Shown here in pieces: positions 24,573 through 31,410 of a DNA stretch of 64,000 nt. Source of the DNA: Prochlorococcus sp. AG-402-K10. Lineage in GTDB: Bacteria > Cyanobacteriota > Cyanobacteriia > PCC-6307 > Cyanobiaceae. Below the pieces are notes generated by a model that made no database searches, was not told the DNA's origin, and worked only from the letters and a program-made list of their open reading frames with translations. The stretch is from contig QCIF01000004.1 in NCBI GenBank assembly GCA_003216835.1, positions 62,001-126,000 on the forward strand, in the 5' to 3' direction. The position numbers and the translations under genes were made by a program. The number at the start of each line of letters is the position of its first letter. Position 1 is the stretch's first letter.

Positions 24573-24839
24573 TTAAACAAAGCCTGGAATAATTTGTCCA
24601 GTAGTTAGATATGCGCCAATAGCAGCCATAAGACCAAGCATTGCAAATCTACCGTTGATAGTTTCCGCAACTACTTTCTCCTTTTCAATTGTTTTTGTTT
24701 TAGTGCTTGAGTTTGTTTTTGTCATTTGATTTTGGTTTGAATAAATTAAATTCTCTTCTTGAAATTGTTTTGTTAAATATGCAATCAGTAATGCGGTTAT
24801 GGATACAATGAAAACCAGAAAACCTGTAAGAAGGCTCAT
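24573..24839 (-). CDS. hli: two-helix HLIP: extra N-terminal membrane segment plus HLIP domain, 88 aa
   Basis: The ATG at 24839 overlaps the stop of the preceding hli gene and gives MSLLTGFLVFIVSITALLIA, a membrane helix, then a polar linker, then KEKVVAETINGRFAMLGLMA with the ending TTGQIIPGFV. If translation instead began at the internal ATG before TKTNSSTKTK, a standard 51-residue HLIP would result. The continuous frame and overlap favour the longer, two-helix form, though both may be made. Confidence 0.8.
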   Translation of the reverse strand: MSLLTGFLVFIVSITALLIAYLTKQFQEENLIYSNQNQMTKTNSSTKTKTIEKEKVVAETINGRFAMLGLMAAIGAYLTTGQIIPGFV

Positions 24840-25048
24840 TAAAAAATACCTGGAATAATTTGACCAGTAGTAACGTATGCACCTAGCAATGCAACGAAAC
24901 CAACCATTGCCCAACGGCCATTAACTTTTTCAGCATTTTGAGGGTAACCCTCGTATGAAACAGACTCATCTATGTATGGACGAGTTTCTGAAGGAAACAT
25001 ATTTTGTCTTCCATCAGATTCAGTTGTTATGTATGAAGAATTTGTCAT
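24839..25048 (-). CDS. hli: high-light-inducible protein, 69 aa
   Basis: A ~35-residue hydrophilic N-terminus (MTNSSYITTESDGRQNMFPS) precedes the HLIP helix EKVNGRWAMVGFVALLGAYV and TTGQIIPGIF. The start at 25048 overlaps the stop of the first hli gene by one base. It is the second gene of the operon. Confidence 0.92.
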   Translation of the reverse strand: MTNSSYITTESDGRQNMFPSETRPYIDESVSYEGYPQNAEKVNGRWAMVGFVALLGAYVTTGQIIPGIF

Positions 25049-25155
25049 TAGAACCAACCTGGGATGATTTGACCAGTTGTTACGTAGGAACCAACAGCTG
25101 CTACGAAGCCAAGCATTGCTGCCCAACCATTAAATCTTTCTGCTTCGGGTGTCAT
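25048..25155 (-). CDS. hli: high-light-inducible protein, 35 aa
   Basis: The protein reads MTPEAERFNGWAAMLGFVAA and VGSYVTTGQIIPGWF, differing from the copy at 1082-1189 at only two positions. It is the first gene of a six-gene reverse-strand operon whose members overlap by one to four bases or are closely spaced. The promoter must lie in the 25160-25250 region. Confidence 0.93.
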   Translation of the reverse strand: MTPEAERFNGWAAMLGFVAAVGSYVTTGQIIPGWF

Positions 25156-25359
25156 AATTAGAAAAATTAGTATGTAAAGAAATATAACACATGTATTAAT
25201 CAATGTAAAGGAAATTATCTTTATTTCTATATAATTCAGTTTATCTATACGAATCTGTCACATTATTGTATAAATACTGTTGATTTCAGGTGATTGTTTT
25301 ACAAGGAAGATTTATAATCACTTATATCAATCTATAGGTCATGAAGATTAACTCCAGGC
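25156..25359. other. upstream region of hli operon
   Basis: The region is AT-rich and contains the hli operon promoter, which I cannot place exactly. No gene is supported. Confidence 0.35.
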
Positions 25360-25575
25360 CTCCTGCCACTTTTCTAAATATGAACTTTGAAGGATAATAA
25401 ATTCACACAAGAAAATTGGGTAACACCTAATGGGAATCCAAAAAATTGCCCAAATCTCTTGATATAAATAATAAGATTTTTAGATAATGAGTATGACACA
25501 CGTCAAGTTATTACTGGGATCTAAAGGACTAAAATTTTTTATCCAAACTGTACCCAAACTTTTTTAAATTTTAAA
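25360..25575. repeat. EVE-gene insertion scar S3 (class A)
   Basis: The block CTTTGAAGGATAATAAATTC, TTGATATAAATAATAAG, TAGATAATGAGTATGACACA and TTATCCAAACTGTACCCAAA follows the scar order: EVE promoter region, decayed first codons, decayed core, then two class A 11-mers (TTATCCAAACT, and GTACCCAAACT as a variant). Much of the core has mutated, consistent with an old insertion. Confidence 0.62.
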
Positions 25576-25734
25576 TTAATAGCTTTGAAGATATTCGTCT
25601 GGTCATTATTTTTAATTTGAGAGTTTTTTTTGATCCTTAATCCGTACAATTTTGTTCCTCTAACCGCACACATAAAACTTGAAATTAACTATTCAAATGA
25701 ATTAGAACATTAGTGTAGTCAAGAGGTAAGTCTT

Positions 25735-25887
25735 ATGGCACTAAACGACACATTCACTATCCAAAAGATGGTCTTGGAAACAAAATATTTTTCATACGAT
25801 ATTAAGGAAAAAGAATTCGAAGCTTACTGGAATAATGAATGCAAACAGCATCCTAGTAATAACCATTGCAAAATCTTTTGCGATTAA
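25735..25887 (+). CDS. small cysteine protein, 50 aa (C-x3-P-x4-C family)
   Basis: The protein begins MALNDTFTIQKMV and ends WNNECKQHPSNNHCKIFCD. It is a paralogue of 1739-1888 (shared MALND start and C-terminal signature) and of 17780-17962. A small membrane protein gene follows after 86 bases, as near 1.7 kb, but in the opposite order. The function is unknown. Confidence 0.7.
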   Translation: MALNDTFTIQKMVLETKYFSYDIKEKEFEAYWNNECKQHPSNNHCKIFCD

Positions 25888-25973
25888 TACTTCCACTTTT
25901 TAGGTATTCTTACGCTTGATATTTATATATCATCCGTACTAAATCATGGTCAGATAAAAAGGAGGACAAGGAA

Positions 25974-26075
25974 ATGAATAGTTTAACTATAGAGATTTTA
26001 TTTTGGACAATTTTAATTTCTTATCTAGGATTAAGATTTTCTCAAAGTTGGTATAGCGTCAAAAAGCAGTATTAA
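25974..26075 (+). CDS. small membrane protein, 33 aa
   Basis: The protein reads MNSLTIEILFWTILISYLGL and RFSQSWYSVKKQY. It is a paralogue of 1621-1722, with a strong AAGGAGG ribosome site ~10 bases upstream. It has a single membrane helix with a basic end. The conserved pairing with the cysteine mini-protein suggests a functional link. Confidence 0.68.
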   Translation: MNSLTIEILFWTILISYLGLRFSQSWYSVKKQY

Positions 26076-26091
26076 TTAGGAGAAAGTCATC

Positions 26092-26115
26092 AGGCAATAC
26101 AAAAAATAGATTGCC
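26092..26115. other. hairpin after the small membrane gene
   Basis: AGGCAAT and ATTGCCT pair around a 10-base A-rich loop, 17 bases after the stop of the 33-residue protein gene. There is no T run, so it may be an mRNA-stabilising stem rather than a full terminator. Confidence 0.4.
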
Positions 26116-26310
26116 TAACATTGATTTACAAAGAAGCTTTGCACCTTTACCTAGTGTTCTCAAAACAGAGGGACCGATCAAGCTATAACAAGCATCTCAC
26201 GTTATAGAAAGGATCTGGGGCAAATCTTCAGGAGTGTTAGCGAAGATGCGTCTTCTTCCTTTAGTTATATTTCTCTATTGCTATCTCCCTTGATATTGTT
26301 AGGTTGGTAC

Positions 26311-26517
26311 ATGAAAAATCCTTTTAATAAACTAAATCTTTTCAAATCCAAAGAAAAGAATAATCTCCCTAACATTGCTGAGCAGAGAGAGCTAGAAATT
26401 CAGAAAGAAAAAATTGAAAAAGAAAAAGAGTTTAGAGCTTATGTATCAGCAATAAATCAAAGATATGACAAGATGACTAATACAAAGAGAAAGAATTTTT
26501 TTAGAAACGCTGCATAA
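26311..26517 (+). CDS. small basic protein, 68 aa (INQRY family)
   Basis: ATG 26311 gives MKNPFNKLNLFKSKEKNNLP and then a helical region ending VSAINQRYDKMTNTKRKNFF and RNAA. It is a paralogue of 18357-18596. The N-terminal half is charged and probably coiled. The upstream part of the track ORF is untranslated sequence. The function is unknown. Confidence 0.65.
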   Translation: MKNPFNKLNLFKSKEKNNLPNIAEQRELEIQKEKIEKEKEFRAYVSAINQRYDKMTNTKRKNFFRNAA

Positions 26518-26520
26518 TAT

Positions 26521-26560
26521 TTGTCAATCGATCTAAACTATAGGGATAAAACCCTCTTTC
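26521..26560. repeat. dispersed GTCGATCTAA-hairpin element, copy 1
   Basis: GTCAATCGATCTAAACTATA is followed by the stem GGG-ATAAAA-CCC with flanking T-rich sequence. It is a partly decayed member of the family at 29638, 39816, 41676 and 43661. It directly follows the stop of the INQRY gene, where it can serve as terminator. Confidence 0.6.
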
Positions 26561-26563
26561 TAA

Positions 26564-26713
26564 ATGGATAAAGATATTCCTTCTTATGTGGGTTACCTAA
26601 TCCCTTCCATTGCTACTTACAATCAAGCAATTAATAATTATAAGCGTGGAATAAAAGCTGGGGACTTTTACGAAGAGCCTATAGGTGAAGATTTTCGTTA
26701 TCCTGACTGGTAG
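26564..26713 (+). CDS. small protein, 49 aa
   Basis: The protein reads MDKDIPSYVGYLIPSIATYN, then QAINNYKRGIKAGDFYEEPI and GEDFRYPDW. It is soluble, aromatic and acidic at the end. The ATG comes 4 bases after the dispersed hairpin element. I do not recognise it. It is followed by three tiny membrane genes in the same direction. Confidence 0.55.
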   Translation: MDKDIPSYVGYLIPSIATYNQAINNYKRGIKAGDFYEEPIGEDFRYPDW

Positions 26714-26734
26714 ATGGCTATTAAGTATTAAAAG

Positions 26735-26827
26735 ATGGGAAGCTTACCAAAATTAATTGCACTTGCTATGGTCTTGCTACTTGTAGGAAGCACATTTGTT
26801 GGTGGGATTATTTATTTTATTAGATAA
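26735..26827 (+). CDS. single-helix membrane peptide, 30 aa
   Basis: The ORF encodes MGSLPKLIALAMVLLLVGST and FVGGIIYFIR, a glycine-containing membrane helix. It lies 21 bases after the previous gene and 4 bases before the next, so it probably belongs to an operon of mini-proteins. Confidence 0.5.
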   Translation: MGSLPKLIALAMVLLLVGSTFVGGIIYFIR

Positions 26828-26831
26828 AACA

Positions 26832-26933
26832 ATGAAGAACCCAATAAACATATTTAAAAGGTGGTTACTAGACTTACTTGTTCCATATATAGAAGGAACT
26901 AATAAAAAAAAGAAAGATAAAAAGAATGATTAA
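26832..26933 (+). CDS. small basic amphipathic protein, 33 aa
   Basis: The protein reads MKNPINIFKRWLLDLLVPYI and EGTNKKKKDKKND: an amphipathic helix followed by a lysine-rich tail. The next ATG starts immediately after its stop (TAAATG). The function is unknown. Confidence 0.45.
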   Translation: MKNPINIFKRWLLDLLVPYIEGTNKKKKDKKND

Positions 26934-27035
26934 ATGACTCATATGTATGGAATAGCAATTACTTATGCAGTCGCTAGTTTGTTATTACTTGGTGGCTTTG
27001 CATATATGACATTCAAGATGACCTCTAAAAGATGA
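26934..27035 (+). CDS. single-helix membrane protein, 33 aa
   Basis: The protein reads MTHMYGIAITYAVASLLLLG and GFAYMTFKMTSKR. It has one helix with a basic C-terminus. It begins directly after the previous stop codon, so it is the last gene of the mini-protein operon. Confidence 0.5.
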   Translation: MTHMYGIAITYAVASLLLLGGFAYMTFKMTSKR

Positions 27036-27068
27036 ACAGATCACTACTTGCAACGCGATATTAAATAC

Positions 27069-27190
27069 GATTGAAAGTTGATCTAAATTAAATATTAGAA
27101 ACATAAATACATCATGGATAAAAGAGGAGCTAAAGGTTATTGGATCTCAACGGCAAGAATAATTAATCAGGAATTATTTGATGAGCCAAT
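27069..27190 (+). pseudogene. truncated duplicate of the DUF1330 gene and its promoter
   Basis: The ~50-base leader (GATTGAAAGTTGATCTAAATT onward) and the first 25 codons (MDKRGAKGYWISTARIINQE) are almost identical to 30241-30356. Homology stops after LFDE, and the frame runs to a stop nine codons later. It is a recent partial duplication of the intact DUF1330 gene at 30286-30627. Confidence 0.82.
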
Positions 27191-27343
27191 AATTAAATTC
27201 TTTGATGAGAGTTTATAGAATTTCTCATGAACTGATTCAGTAAATTCAGTCTCATTTAAATAATTGACTAAATCTAATGGGTCGATATTTACATCAAACC
27301 ATTCATCGTAATTTATATAATTTGGCTCGGCATAATAAGTCAT
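27167..27343 (-). CDS. small acidic protein, 58 aa
   Basis: The reverse frame reads MTYYAEPNYINYDEWFDVNI, then DPLDLVNYLNETEFTESVHE, ending IIGSSNNS. The composition is like a genuine soluble protein. Its last codons overlap the truncated DUF1330 duplicate, so its true C-terminus may have been replaced when the duplication formed. It was missed by the ORF track. The family is unknown. Confidence 0.45.
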   Translation of the reverse strand: MTYYAEPNYINYDEWFDVNIDPLDLVNYLNETEFTESVHEKFYKLSSKNLIIGSSNNS

Positions 27344-27834
27344 TCCTTATTGGTAGCAATAGGATTTCTAATAAAAAGTACAAATACTACAAAAATGATT
27401 ATTTAACTAGATAATTGGGTGACTAGCGGAACTTTACTACCTACTGAATAACCAGTAACACAAAAAATTAAAAGAGGTCTTTTACATAAAGAAGGTAAGA
27501 CCACGAGACCTAGCAGGAAACCTTGGAACGGGTTGTGCTTAATTAATTAATAACTTTGATAAAATTCTAAAGATGTAATAACAAGTACAAAAACAAATCT
27601 TGATGGAATTTCCAAACATTATCGGTAATTAAATAAAACGCTCACTACTTGCACAACTCCTTTTGGGGTGTGTTCCTATTGGGATTTATTCTATTAAGTA
27701 GTGTCTGATACTTTATAAGCGAAGCTAATCATAGTTATAGTTTTTGCCTATTAAATAGATTATTTATTGGTATAGCTTGTAACCAGAAATAAAGATAAAA
27801 ATAATTAACTTATAACTAACTTCTATTTATGACT

Positions 27835-27891
27835 ATGAAACCTATTTCAGAAGATCTTTATAAGAAATTAGTGGAGGGTTATAAAAAATGA
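27835..27891 (+). CDS. micro-ORF, 18 aa, conserved in both copies of the duplicated segment
   Basis: The ORF encodes MKPISEDLYKKLVEGYKK; the second copy (40460) encodes MHPISEELYKKLVEGSKK. Differences are mostly conservative, and the frame and length are kept, which argues for translation. Its stop overlaps the next ATG (ATGA). The function is unknown. Confidence 0.5.
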   Translation: MKPISEDLYKKLVEGYKK

Positions 27892-27968
27892 AAAGGCTAT
27901 TTGAGTTATTGGCTACTTTCCTAGCTTTTGATATAGGTCTTATTTTTCATGTCTTTATGACATATTAA
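27888..27968 (+). CDS. micro membrane protein, 26 aa, partner of the 18-aa ORF
   Basis: The ORF encodes MKRLFELLATFLAFDIGLIF plus HVFMTY, matched at 40513 by MKRRNKLLVAFLAFDIGVNL. It is a short hydrophobic helix with a basic start. The overlap with the upstream 18-residue ORF and conservation of both in two copies resemble a two-peptide module; a toxin-antitoxin or regulatory role is speculation. Confidence 0.48.
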   Translation: MKRLFELLATFLAFDIGLIFHVFMTY

Positions 27969-27988
27969 ATCGCATCTTCAAATCTATT

Positions 27989-28240
27989 CTAGGGGAATGC
28001 TTCTTTTTGCTCTGCTTGTCGTTTTTTTAACATTGCATAAGCTTGTGAAGCCCATTCTCGATGTACTCGTAAATTGTCATCATCCCACGCAAAATAATCA
28101 TCTAACTTCTTTTTAAGTGATTTTCTTATTTTAAATACTTCTTCGACTCCTAGATAAATTATTACCAGCACCTTAACTACGTTTACTGCAACAGCTGCTA
28201 TATTTTCAATTCTTTGATCATATTGCATTTGGTCTTCCAA
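27989..28240 (-). CDS. small protein with one helix, 83 aa
   Basis: The N-terminal part (IENIAAVAVNVVKVLVIIYL) could be membrane-associated, followed by a charged helix (RKSLKKKLDDYFAWDDDNLR) and KKRQAEQKEAFP. The family is unknown. It is convergent with the micro-ORF pair. Confidence 0.55.
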   Translation of the reverse strand: MEDQMQYDQRIENIAAVAVNVVKVLVIIYLGVEEVFKIRKSLKKKLDDYFAWDDDNLRVHREWASQAYAMLKKRQAEQKEAFP

Positions 28241-28378
28241 TTTCTTAATTAAGTTTTAGCTGTTTTACTATTAGCCAATTGCAACTAGCGATACTTTTTA
28301 AAATATTCTATAAATCCCAGAAAAAAACAAAAAAAATTATTTCATATAAAATAAAACTAAACTTTCTAACTAAGAAAT

Positions 28379-28507
28379 ATGCTCTTCGCACAAACTGGAC
28401 AAGGTGTTGATATTTTTTCTCCACTAGGGATTTTGATTCTTGTTATTGGAGTTGTTTTTACTGTTGGGATACCTGTCGCAATGATTAAGTTCGGCAGAGA
28501 GAGCTGA
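28379..28507 (+). CDS. small membrane protein, 42 aa
   Basis: The protein reads MLFAQTGQGVDIFSPLGILI, then LVIGVVFTVGIPVAMIKFGR and ES. It has one membrane helix with a G-x-P-V-A turn reminiscent of small photosystem or cytochrome b6f subunits (PsbZ has a similar VGVPVA), but the match is too short to assign. It was missed by the track. A real gene is likely from its composition and isolated position. Confidence 0.55.
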   Translation: MLFAQTGQGVDIFSPLGILILVIGVVFTVGIPVAMIKFGRES

Positions 28508-28560
28508 ATTAGATAATAGATTTCTGAAGGGGTTTGTAGAAAGATAATGGTTTTTATTAT

Positions 28561-28755
28561 TTAAGGACTCTGAATATTTTCTGAACTAACAATATCTTGC
28601 ATTAAGCTCTCTGATGAATGATGAAATCCATTTTGCTCTAAAAAAGACTTAACCTTTTCAAATTTTTTCTGAATTTTTTTTGTATGTGGAGTGGTCATCA
28701 AATAATCATCTTTTTCTGTTAAATAGTTCATTTGATTAACTAATTGCTTGTACAC
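28561..28755 (-). CDS. small soluble protein, 64 aa
   Basis: The protein is polar, with KKIQKKFEKVKSFLEQNGFH and LMQDIVSSENIQSP; it is helical and basic. An ATG at codon 9 or 20 could be the real start. The family is unknown. Confidence 0.42.
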   Translation of the reverse strand: MYKQLVNQMNYLTEKDDYLMTTPHTKKIQKKFEKVKSFLEQNGFHHSSESLMQDIVSSENIQSP

Positions 28756-28861
28756 TCAAATTTTGCAAAATTTCCAATTGGTAGTGAAGTTATAAATATT
28801 ACATAAATAATTTAATAGTAATAAATACTTAAAAGATTTTTGTCTGAGATCAATATTGTGC

Positions 28862-28975
28862 CTAGATGTAATTAATGAAAAGCTTAATATTTGCACCGCT
28901 ATAAATTCCCTTGATAAAATCCATTTTTCTTCTTTCTTTATTAAAGATTGAAAATGGTGATTTTAATACATTCAT
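28862..28975 (-). CDS. possible truncated paralogue, 37 aa
   Basis: The protein begins MNVLKSPFSIFNKERRK, similar to MNLKKSPFAIQDKNARD of the next gene upstream on this strand; the rest diverges. It probably represents a decayed tandem duplicate. Support is weak. Confidence 0.3.
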   Translation of the reverse strand: MNVLKSPFSIFNKERRKMDFIKGIYSGANIKLFINYI

Positions 28976-28995
28976 AACTACCTATTCTTAATAAA

Positions 28996-29160
28996 CTAAC
29001 CAAGAGAATCTAAATCTCTTCTATAGTGGACTATCTTTGTGTCTTTGTTGGATACATTCTGTTCTCTCATTAAATCAGCAATAGTTGGATAATCATTTGC
29101 ATTATCAATATCCCTTGCGTTTTTATCTTGAATTGCGAATGGTGATTTTTTTAAATTCAT
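28996..29160 (-). CDS. small soluble protein, 54 aa
   Basis: The protein reads MNLKKSPFAIQDKNARDIDN, then ANDYPTIADLMREQNVSNKD, ending RRDLDSLG. It is hydrophilic. It starts 11 bases after the stop of the 61-residue gene, so the two form an operon. The N-terminal KSPF-x-I is repeated in a neighbouring fragment. The function is unknown. Confidence 0.52.
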   Translation of the reverse strand: MNLKKSPFAIQDKNARDIDNANDYPTIADLMREQNVSNKDTKIVHYRRDLDSLG

Positions 29161-29171
29161 GAATAATTACC

Positions 29172-29357
29172 CTAAAATTTTTGTTGAATTCTGATTACAG
29201 AGCCAGGATGGTCATGTAAGTAAGAGTTAAATTCTTTCGCAAGCATCAGGCAATCGTATGCATCGCGAGCATAGAAGCCAACTTGATGTGTATTATTAGA
29301 TGAATCTTTGTAACTCAACAAATATTTATTACAAGATTTGATGGGTGTTGAAGGCAT
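29172..29357 (-). CDS. small soluble protein, 61 aa
   Basis: The protein contains KYLLSYKDSSNNTHQVGFYA, RDAYDCLMLAKEFNSYLHDH and VIRIQQKF. It looks like a compact beta-beta-alpha-beta domain. The G-F-Y-A-x4-A pattern also occurs in the 40-residue protein at 39630-39752 (LGFYATYMEAVQL). The family is unknown. Confidence 0.55.
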   Translation of the reverse strand: MPSTPIKSCNKYLLSYKDSSNNTHQVGFYARDAYDCLMLAKEFNSYLHDHPGSVIRIQQKF

Positions 29358-29603
29358 TTAAACTTATTAATACTGCAACTACTTTCTAACTAAGCACATC
29401 AAGGAATAGACGTTTAAGAATGTACGGTTTGAAGTACAACCATATACGGATAGAGGACCAACAATTAAATTTGAAAATGGATAAAATGATCAAGTCATAA
29501 TTAGAAAAAAATAAATAATATATCCTTATCCATATACCTCTCAAAACTTTATTCCTTTTATTATGGGAGCTATATTTTTAATCTTCAAAGTAAAGAAATT
29601 AGA
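29358..29603. other. intergenic, nothing recognised
   Basis: The region is AT-rich and holds the promoter of the reverse-strand pair. There is no supported ORF. Confidence 0.35.
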
Positions 29604-29685
29604 GACTTTTTTACCCAAACTTTACCCAAACTTTTAGCGATTAACAGTCGATCTAACATAGAGGGATAAAACCCTCTTTTTCGTT
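29604..29685. repeat. insertion scar S4 (class A, arms only) plus dispersed hairpin element
   Basis: Tandem 11-mers TTACCCAAACT occur at 29611-29621 and 29622-29632, followed by TAGCGATTAACAGTCGATCTAA and the stem AGAGGG-ATAAAA-CCCTCT with a T run. The EVE 5' fragment and core are gone. The sequence is almost identical to 43634-43703, so the two junctions share the same deletion endpoint inside the element. Confidence 0.72.
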
Positions 29686-29862
29686 ATTTACTCTTCAATG
29701 AAAGATGTCGTGGATAAATTTTTGATTTATGTAGAAAATATCTAGAAGAAATCCCACCTCAAGAGATCGCAGCAATTTAAAGGCATTACGCTGATAGATT
29801 AGATGGTTGAAAAAGTTAAAAGAAAAACCTAGATTAAATAAGTAAATTTTAAGCAGAATTAA
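29686..29862. other. short remnant region
   Basis: A 15-codon ORF (MKDVVDKFLIYVENI) begins at 29698 and ends early; it may be the start of a decayed gene. The ribosome-site region of the DsrE gene lies at the right end. Confidence 0.3.
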
Positions 29863-30240
29863 ATGTCAATCATTGCCGACAATAAAGTACTAGTTAATAT
29901 TTACAGTGGTTTAAAATCCAAAAATAAAGTAACTTTAGGTTTATTGGCTGCCCTTACTGCAGAAAACGAAGGGCATCAAGTAACTCTTTTTCTAGAGGGA
30001 GAAGGAGTAAACATACTAAATTGCAAAACAGCTGGTGAAATAGTTGGCAAAGGTACTGGAGATTTATACGAACATCTTGAAAATTTAAAGAATTCAAACG
30101 TTACTATATATGTCTCAGAAATGTCGGCTCAATCGAGGGGTTACGATAAGACACTTCTGAATGGATATAAGGCAGAGTTTGTAATGCCCAATGTACTAAT
30201 TGAAGAGTCAATTAAAGCGGATAGCGTTCTTTGCTATTAG
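29863..30240 (+). CDS. DsrE/DsrF-like protein
   Basis: This 125-residue protein has the Rossmann-like DsrE fold pattern: VLVNIYSGLKSKNKVTLGLL (strand-helix), GHQVTLFLEGEGVNIL and NVTIYVSEMSAQSRGYDKTL. DsrE-family proteins act in sulfur transfer or as peroxiredoxin-like small proteins. The Cys in LNCKT and the terminal VLCY are candidate reactive residues, but the position of the canonical DsrE cysteine cannot be fixed by eye. The next gene follows within 45 bases via a TTGACAGTCGATCTAA element. Confidence 0.75.
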   Translation: MSIIADNKVLVNIYSGLKSKNKVTLGLLAALTAENEGHQVTLFLEGEGVNILNCKTAGEIVGKGTGDLYEHLENLKNSNVTIYVSEMSAQSRGYDKTLLNGYKAEFVMPNVLIEESIKADSVLCY

Positions 30241-30258
30241 TATTGACAGTCGATCTAA
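30241..30258 (+). promoter_or_regulatory. dispersed TTGACAGTCGATCTAA element, promoter-like copy
   Basis: ATTGACAGTCGATCTAAATT lies 28 bases before the DUF1330 ATG; here the hairpin is absent. TTGACA is a perfect -35 hexamer, with TATTAG ~17 bases downstream as a candidate -10. The same leader precedes the truncated DUF1330 duplicate. Confidence 0.5.
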
Positions 30259-30285
30259 ATTGAATATTAGAAACATAAATACATC

Positions 30286-30627
30286 ATGGATAAAAGAGGA
30301 GCTAAAGGTTATTGGATCTCAACGGCAAGAATAATTAATCAGGAGTTATTTGATGAATATGTAAAAAAAGTTGGTCCATGGCTAAAAGAGGTTGGTGGAC
30401 AAGTTTTTGCAAAAGATACAGAGCCACAAGGAAAGGAGAGGACGGAGGATGCTAATTTAGCAGTTATTTGTGAATTCCCTACCATGAGAGCAGCTGTTGA
30501 AGCCTATGAATCTGAAGAATATAGAGAACTTTCAAAACTAAGACAAAAAGCTACTGAAAATTCTACATTTACAATTATGGAAGGATTAGATGAGGCTGCG
30601 AAGCTAAGAAAAGCAATGGGTATGTAA
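30286..30627 (+). CDS. DUF1330 protein
   Basis: The protein begins GAKGYWISTARIINQELFDE and continues YVKKVGPWLKEVGGQVFAKD, EFPTMRAAVEAYESEEYREL and REKATENSTF-like sequence. This is the dimeric alpha/beta-barrel (ferredoxin-like) DUF1330 fold: G-Y-W-[IV]-x4-[IV] ... E-F-P-[TS] ... A-x3-Y-x-S-x-E-Y. The enzymatic role is unknown. A truncated recent duplicate lies at 27069-27190. Confidence 0.85.
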   Translation: MDKRGAKGYWISTARIINQELFDEYVKKVGPWLKEVGGQVFAKDTEPQGKERTEDANLAVICEFPTMRAAVEAYESEEYRELSKLRQKATENSTFTIMEGLDEAAKLRKAMGM

Positions 30628-30760
30628 GACATATCAAATTATTTATTGTTCTTACATAGCTAATAAAGAGTTAGGATAAGAACAATGGAAGCATTTGATT
30701 GGAGATAACTTCACTAGTCCAAAGCAACTATTTTTACATTCACTAAAAGATTTTAAAGCA

Positions 30761-31045
30761 ATGACTATTTTTATTGGAAATTTATCTTGGGAAACTGAAG
30801 TTGAAGATCTTGAACAACTTTTTAGTAATTATGGAGTAGTAAAGAAATGTTATTTACCCCTTGATAGAGAAACAGGAAGAAAAAGAGGTTTTGCTTTTGT
30901 AGATTTAAATGATCAAAATTCCGAGAAAAAAGCTATTGATGATCTTCAAGATGTTGAATGGATGGGAAGAGAGATAAGGGTTAATGAAGGTGAAAAAAGA
31001 AACCGACCCAATAATAAAAAACGCAATAAGTATGATAAAAATTAA
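30761..31045 (+). CDS. RRM-type RNA-binding protein (Rbp), 94 aa
   Basis: This is a single RNA-recognition motif. RNP2 is IFIGNLSWET and RNP1 is RKRGFAFVDL; a short basic tail (RNRPNNKKRNKYDKN) replaces the glycine-rich tail of many cyanobacterial Rbps. The start at 30761 (MTIFIGNLS) is the usual RRM start; the ORF-track extension is not conserved-looking. It is likely involved in mRNA binding or cold/stress response. Confidence 0.88.
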   Translation: MTIFIGNLSWETEVEDLEQLFSNYGVVKKCYLPLDRETGRKRGFAFVDLNDQNSEKKAIDDLQDVEWMGREIRVNEGEKRNRPNNKKRNKYDKN

Positions 31046-31149
31046 ATGGCTAATCCAGATCAAAAAACAATTAGTCCCTTCCAAAATTATTTAATGATTA
31101 ATAAAAAGTTTCTATATGAAGAGGTTTGAATAATATATAGAAAAGATTA

Positions 31150-31317
31150 GATAATGATTTATTAGTTAATGAAATAGTTTATATTAAAAGAATTACTAAT
31201 GACAGGTATGGGAGAACTGTTGCTGAGTTATTTAAAAATGATATTAATATTCAAAAACTTATAGTTTATAAAGGCTATGTGAAGATCTATAAAAAATCTT
31301 CATATCAATGTGATTAA
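31150..31317 (+). pseudogene. 3' fragment of a thermonuclease-family gene
   Basis: The fragment encodes DNDLLVNEIVYIKRITNDRY, GRTVAELFKNDINIQKLIVY and KIYKKSSYQCD, closely matching residues ~70-125 of the nuclease at 22459-22851 (NDLLVNEEVYIKRITHDRYR). The 5' half including DGDT is missing. It is evidence that the nuclease cassette was inserted in this island more than once. Confidence 0.8.
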
Positions 31318-31410
31318 AAACTTGAATCATAACCAAAATAATTTGAGGGTGATTTACATATAAAGTAAAAGTCCCACAAATGATTAAAATAAATCTAATT
31401 ATTAAAATTT

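Larger units (their letters stand above)
27640..27968. repeat. ~300-bp duplicated segment, copy 1
   Basis: The sequence from CTCACTACTTGCAC through TTAAGTAGTGTCTGATAC, GCTAATCATAGTTATAGTTT and onto two overlapping micro-ORFs is closely matched at 40262-40596. About 190 bases precede the ORFs, and their conservation suggests a promoter plus structured leader or small RNA. Copies lie ~12.6 kb apart in different cargo segments of the island. Confidence 0.75.
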
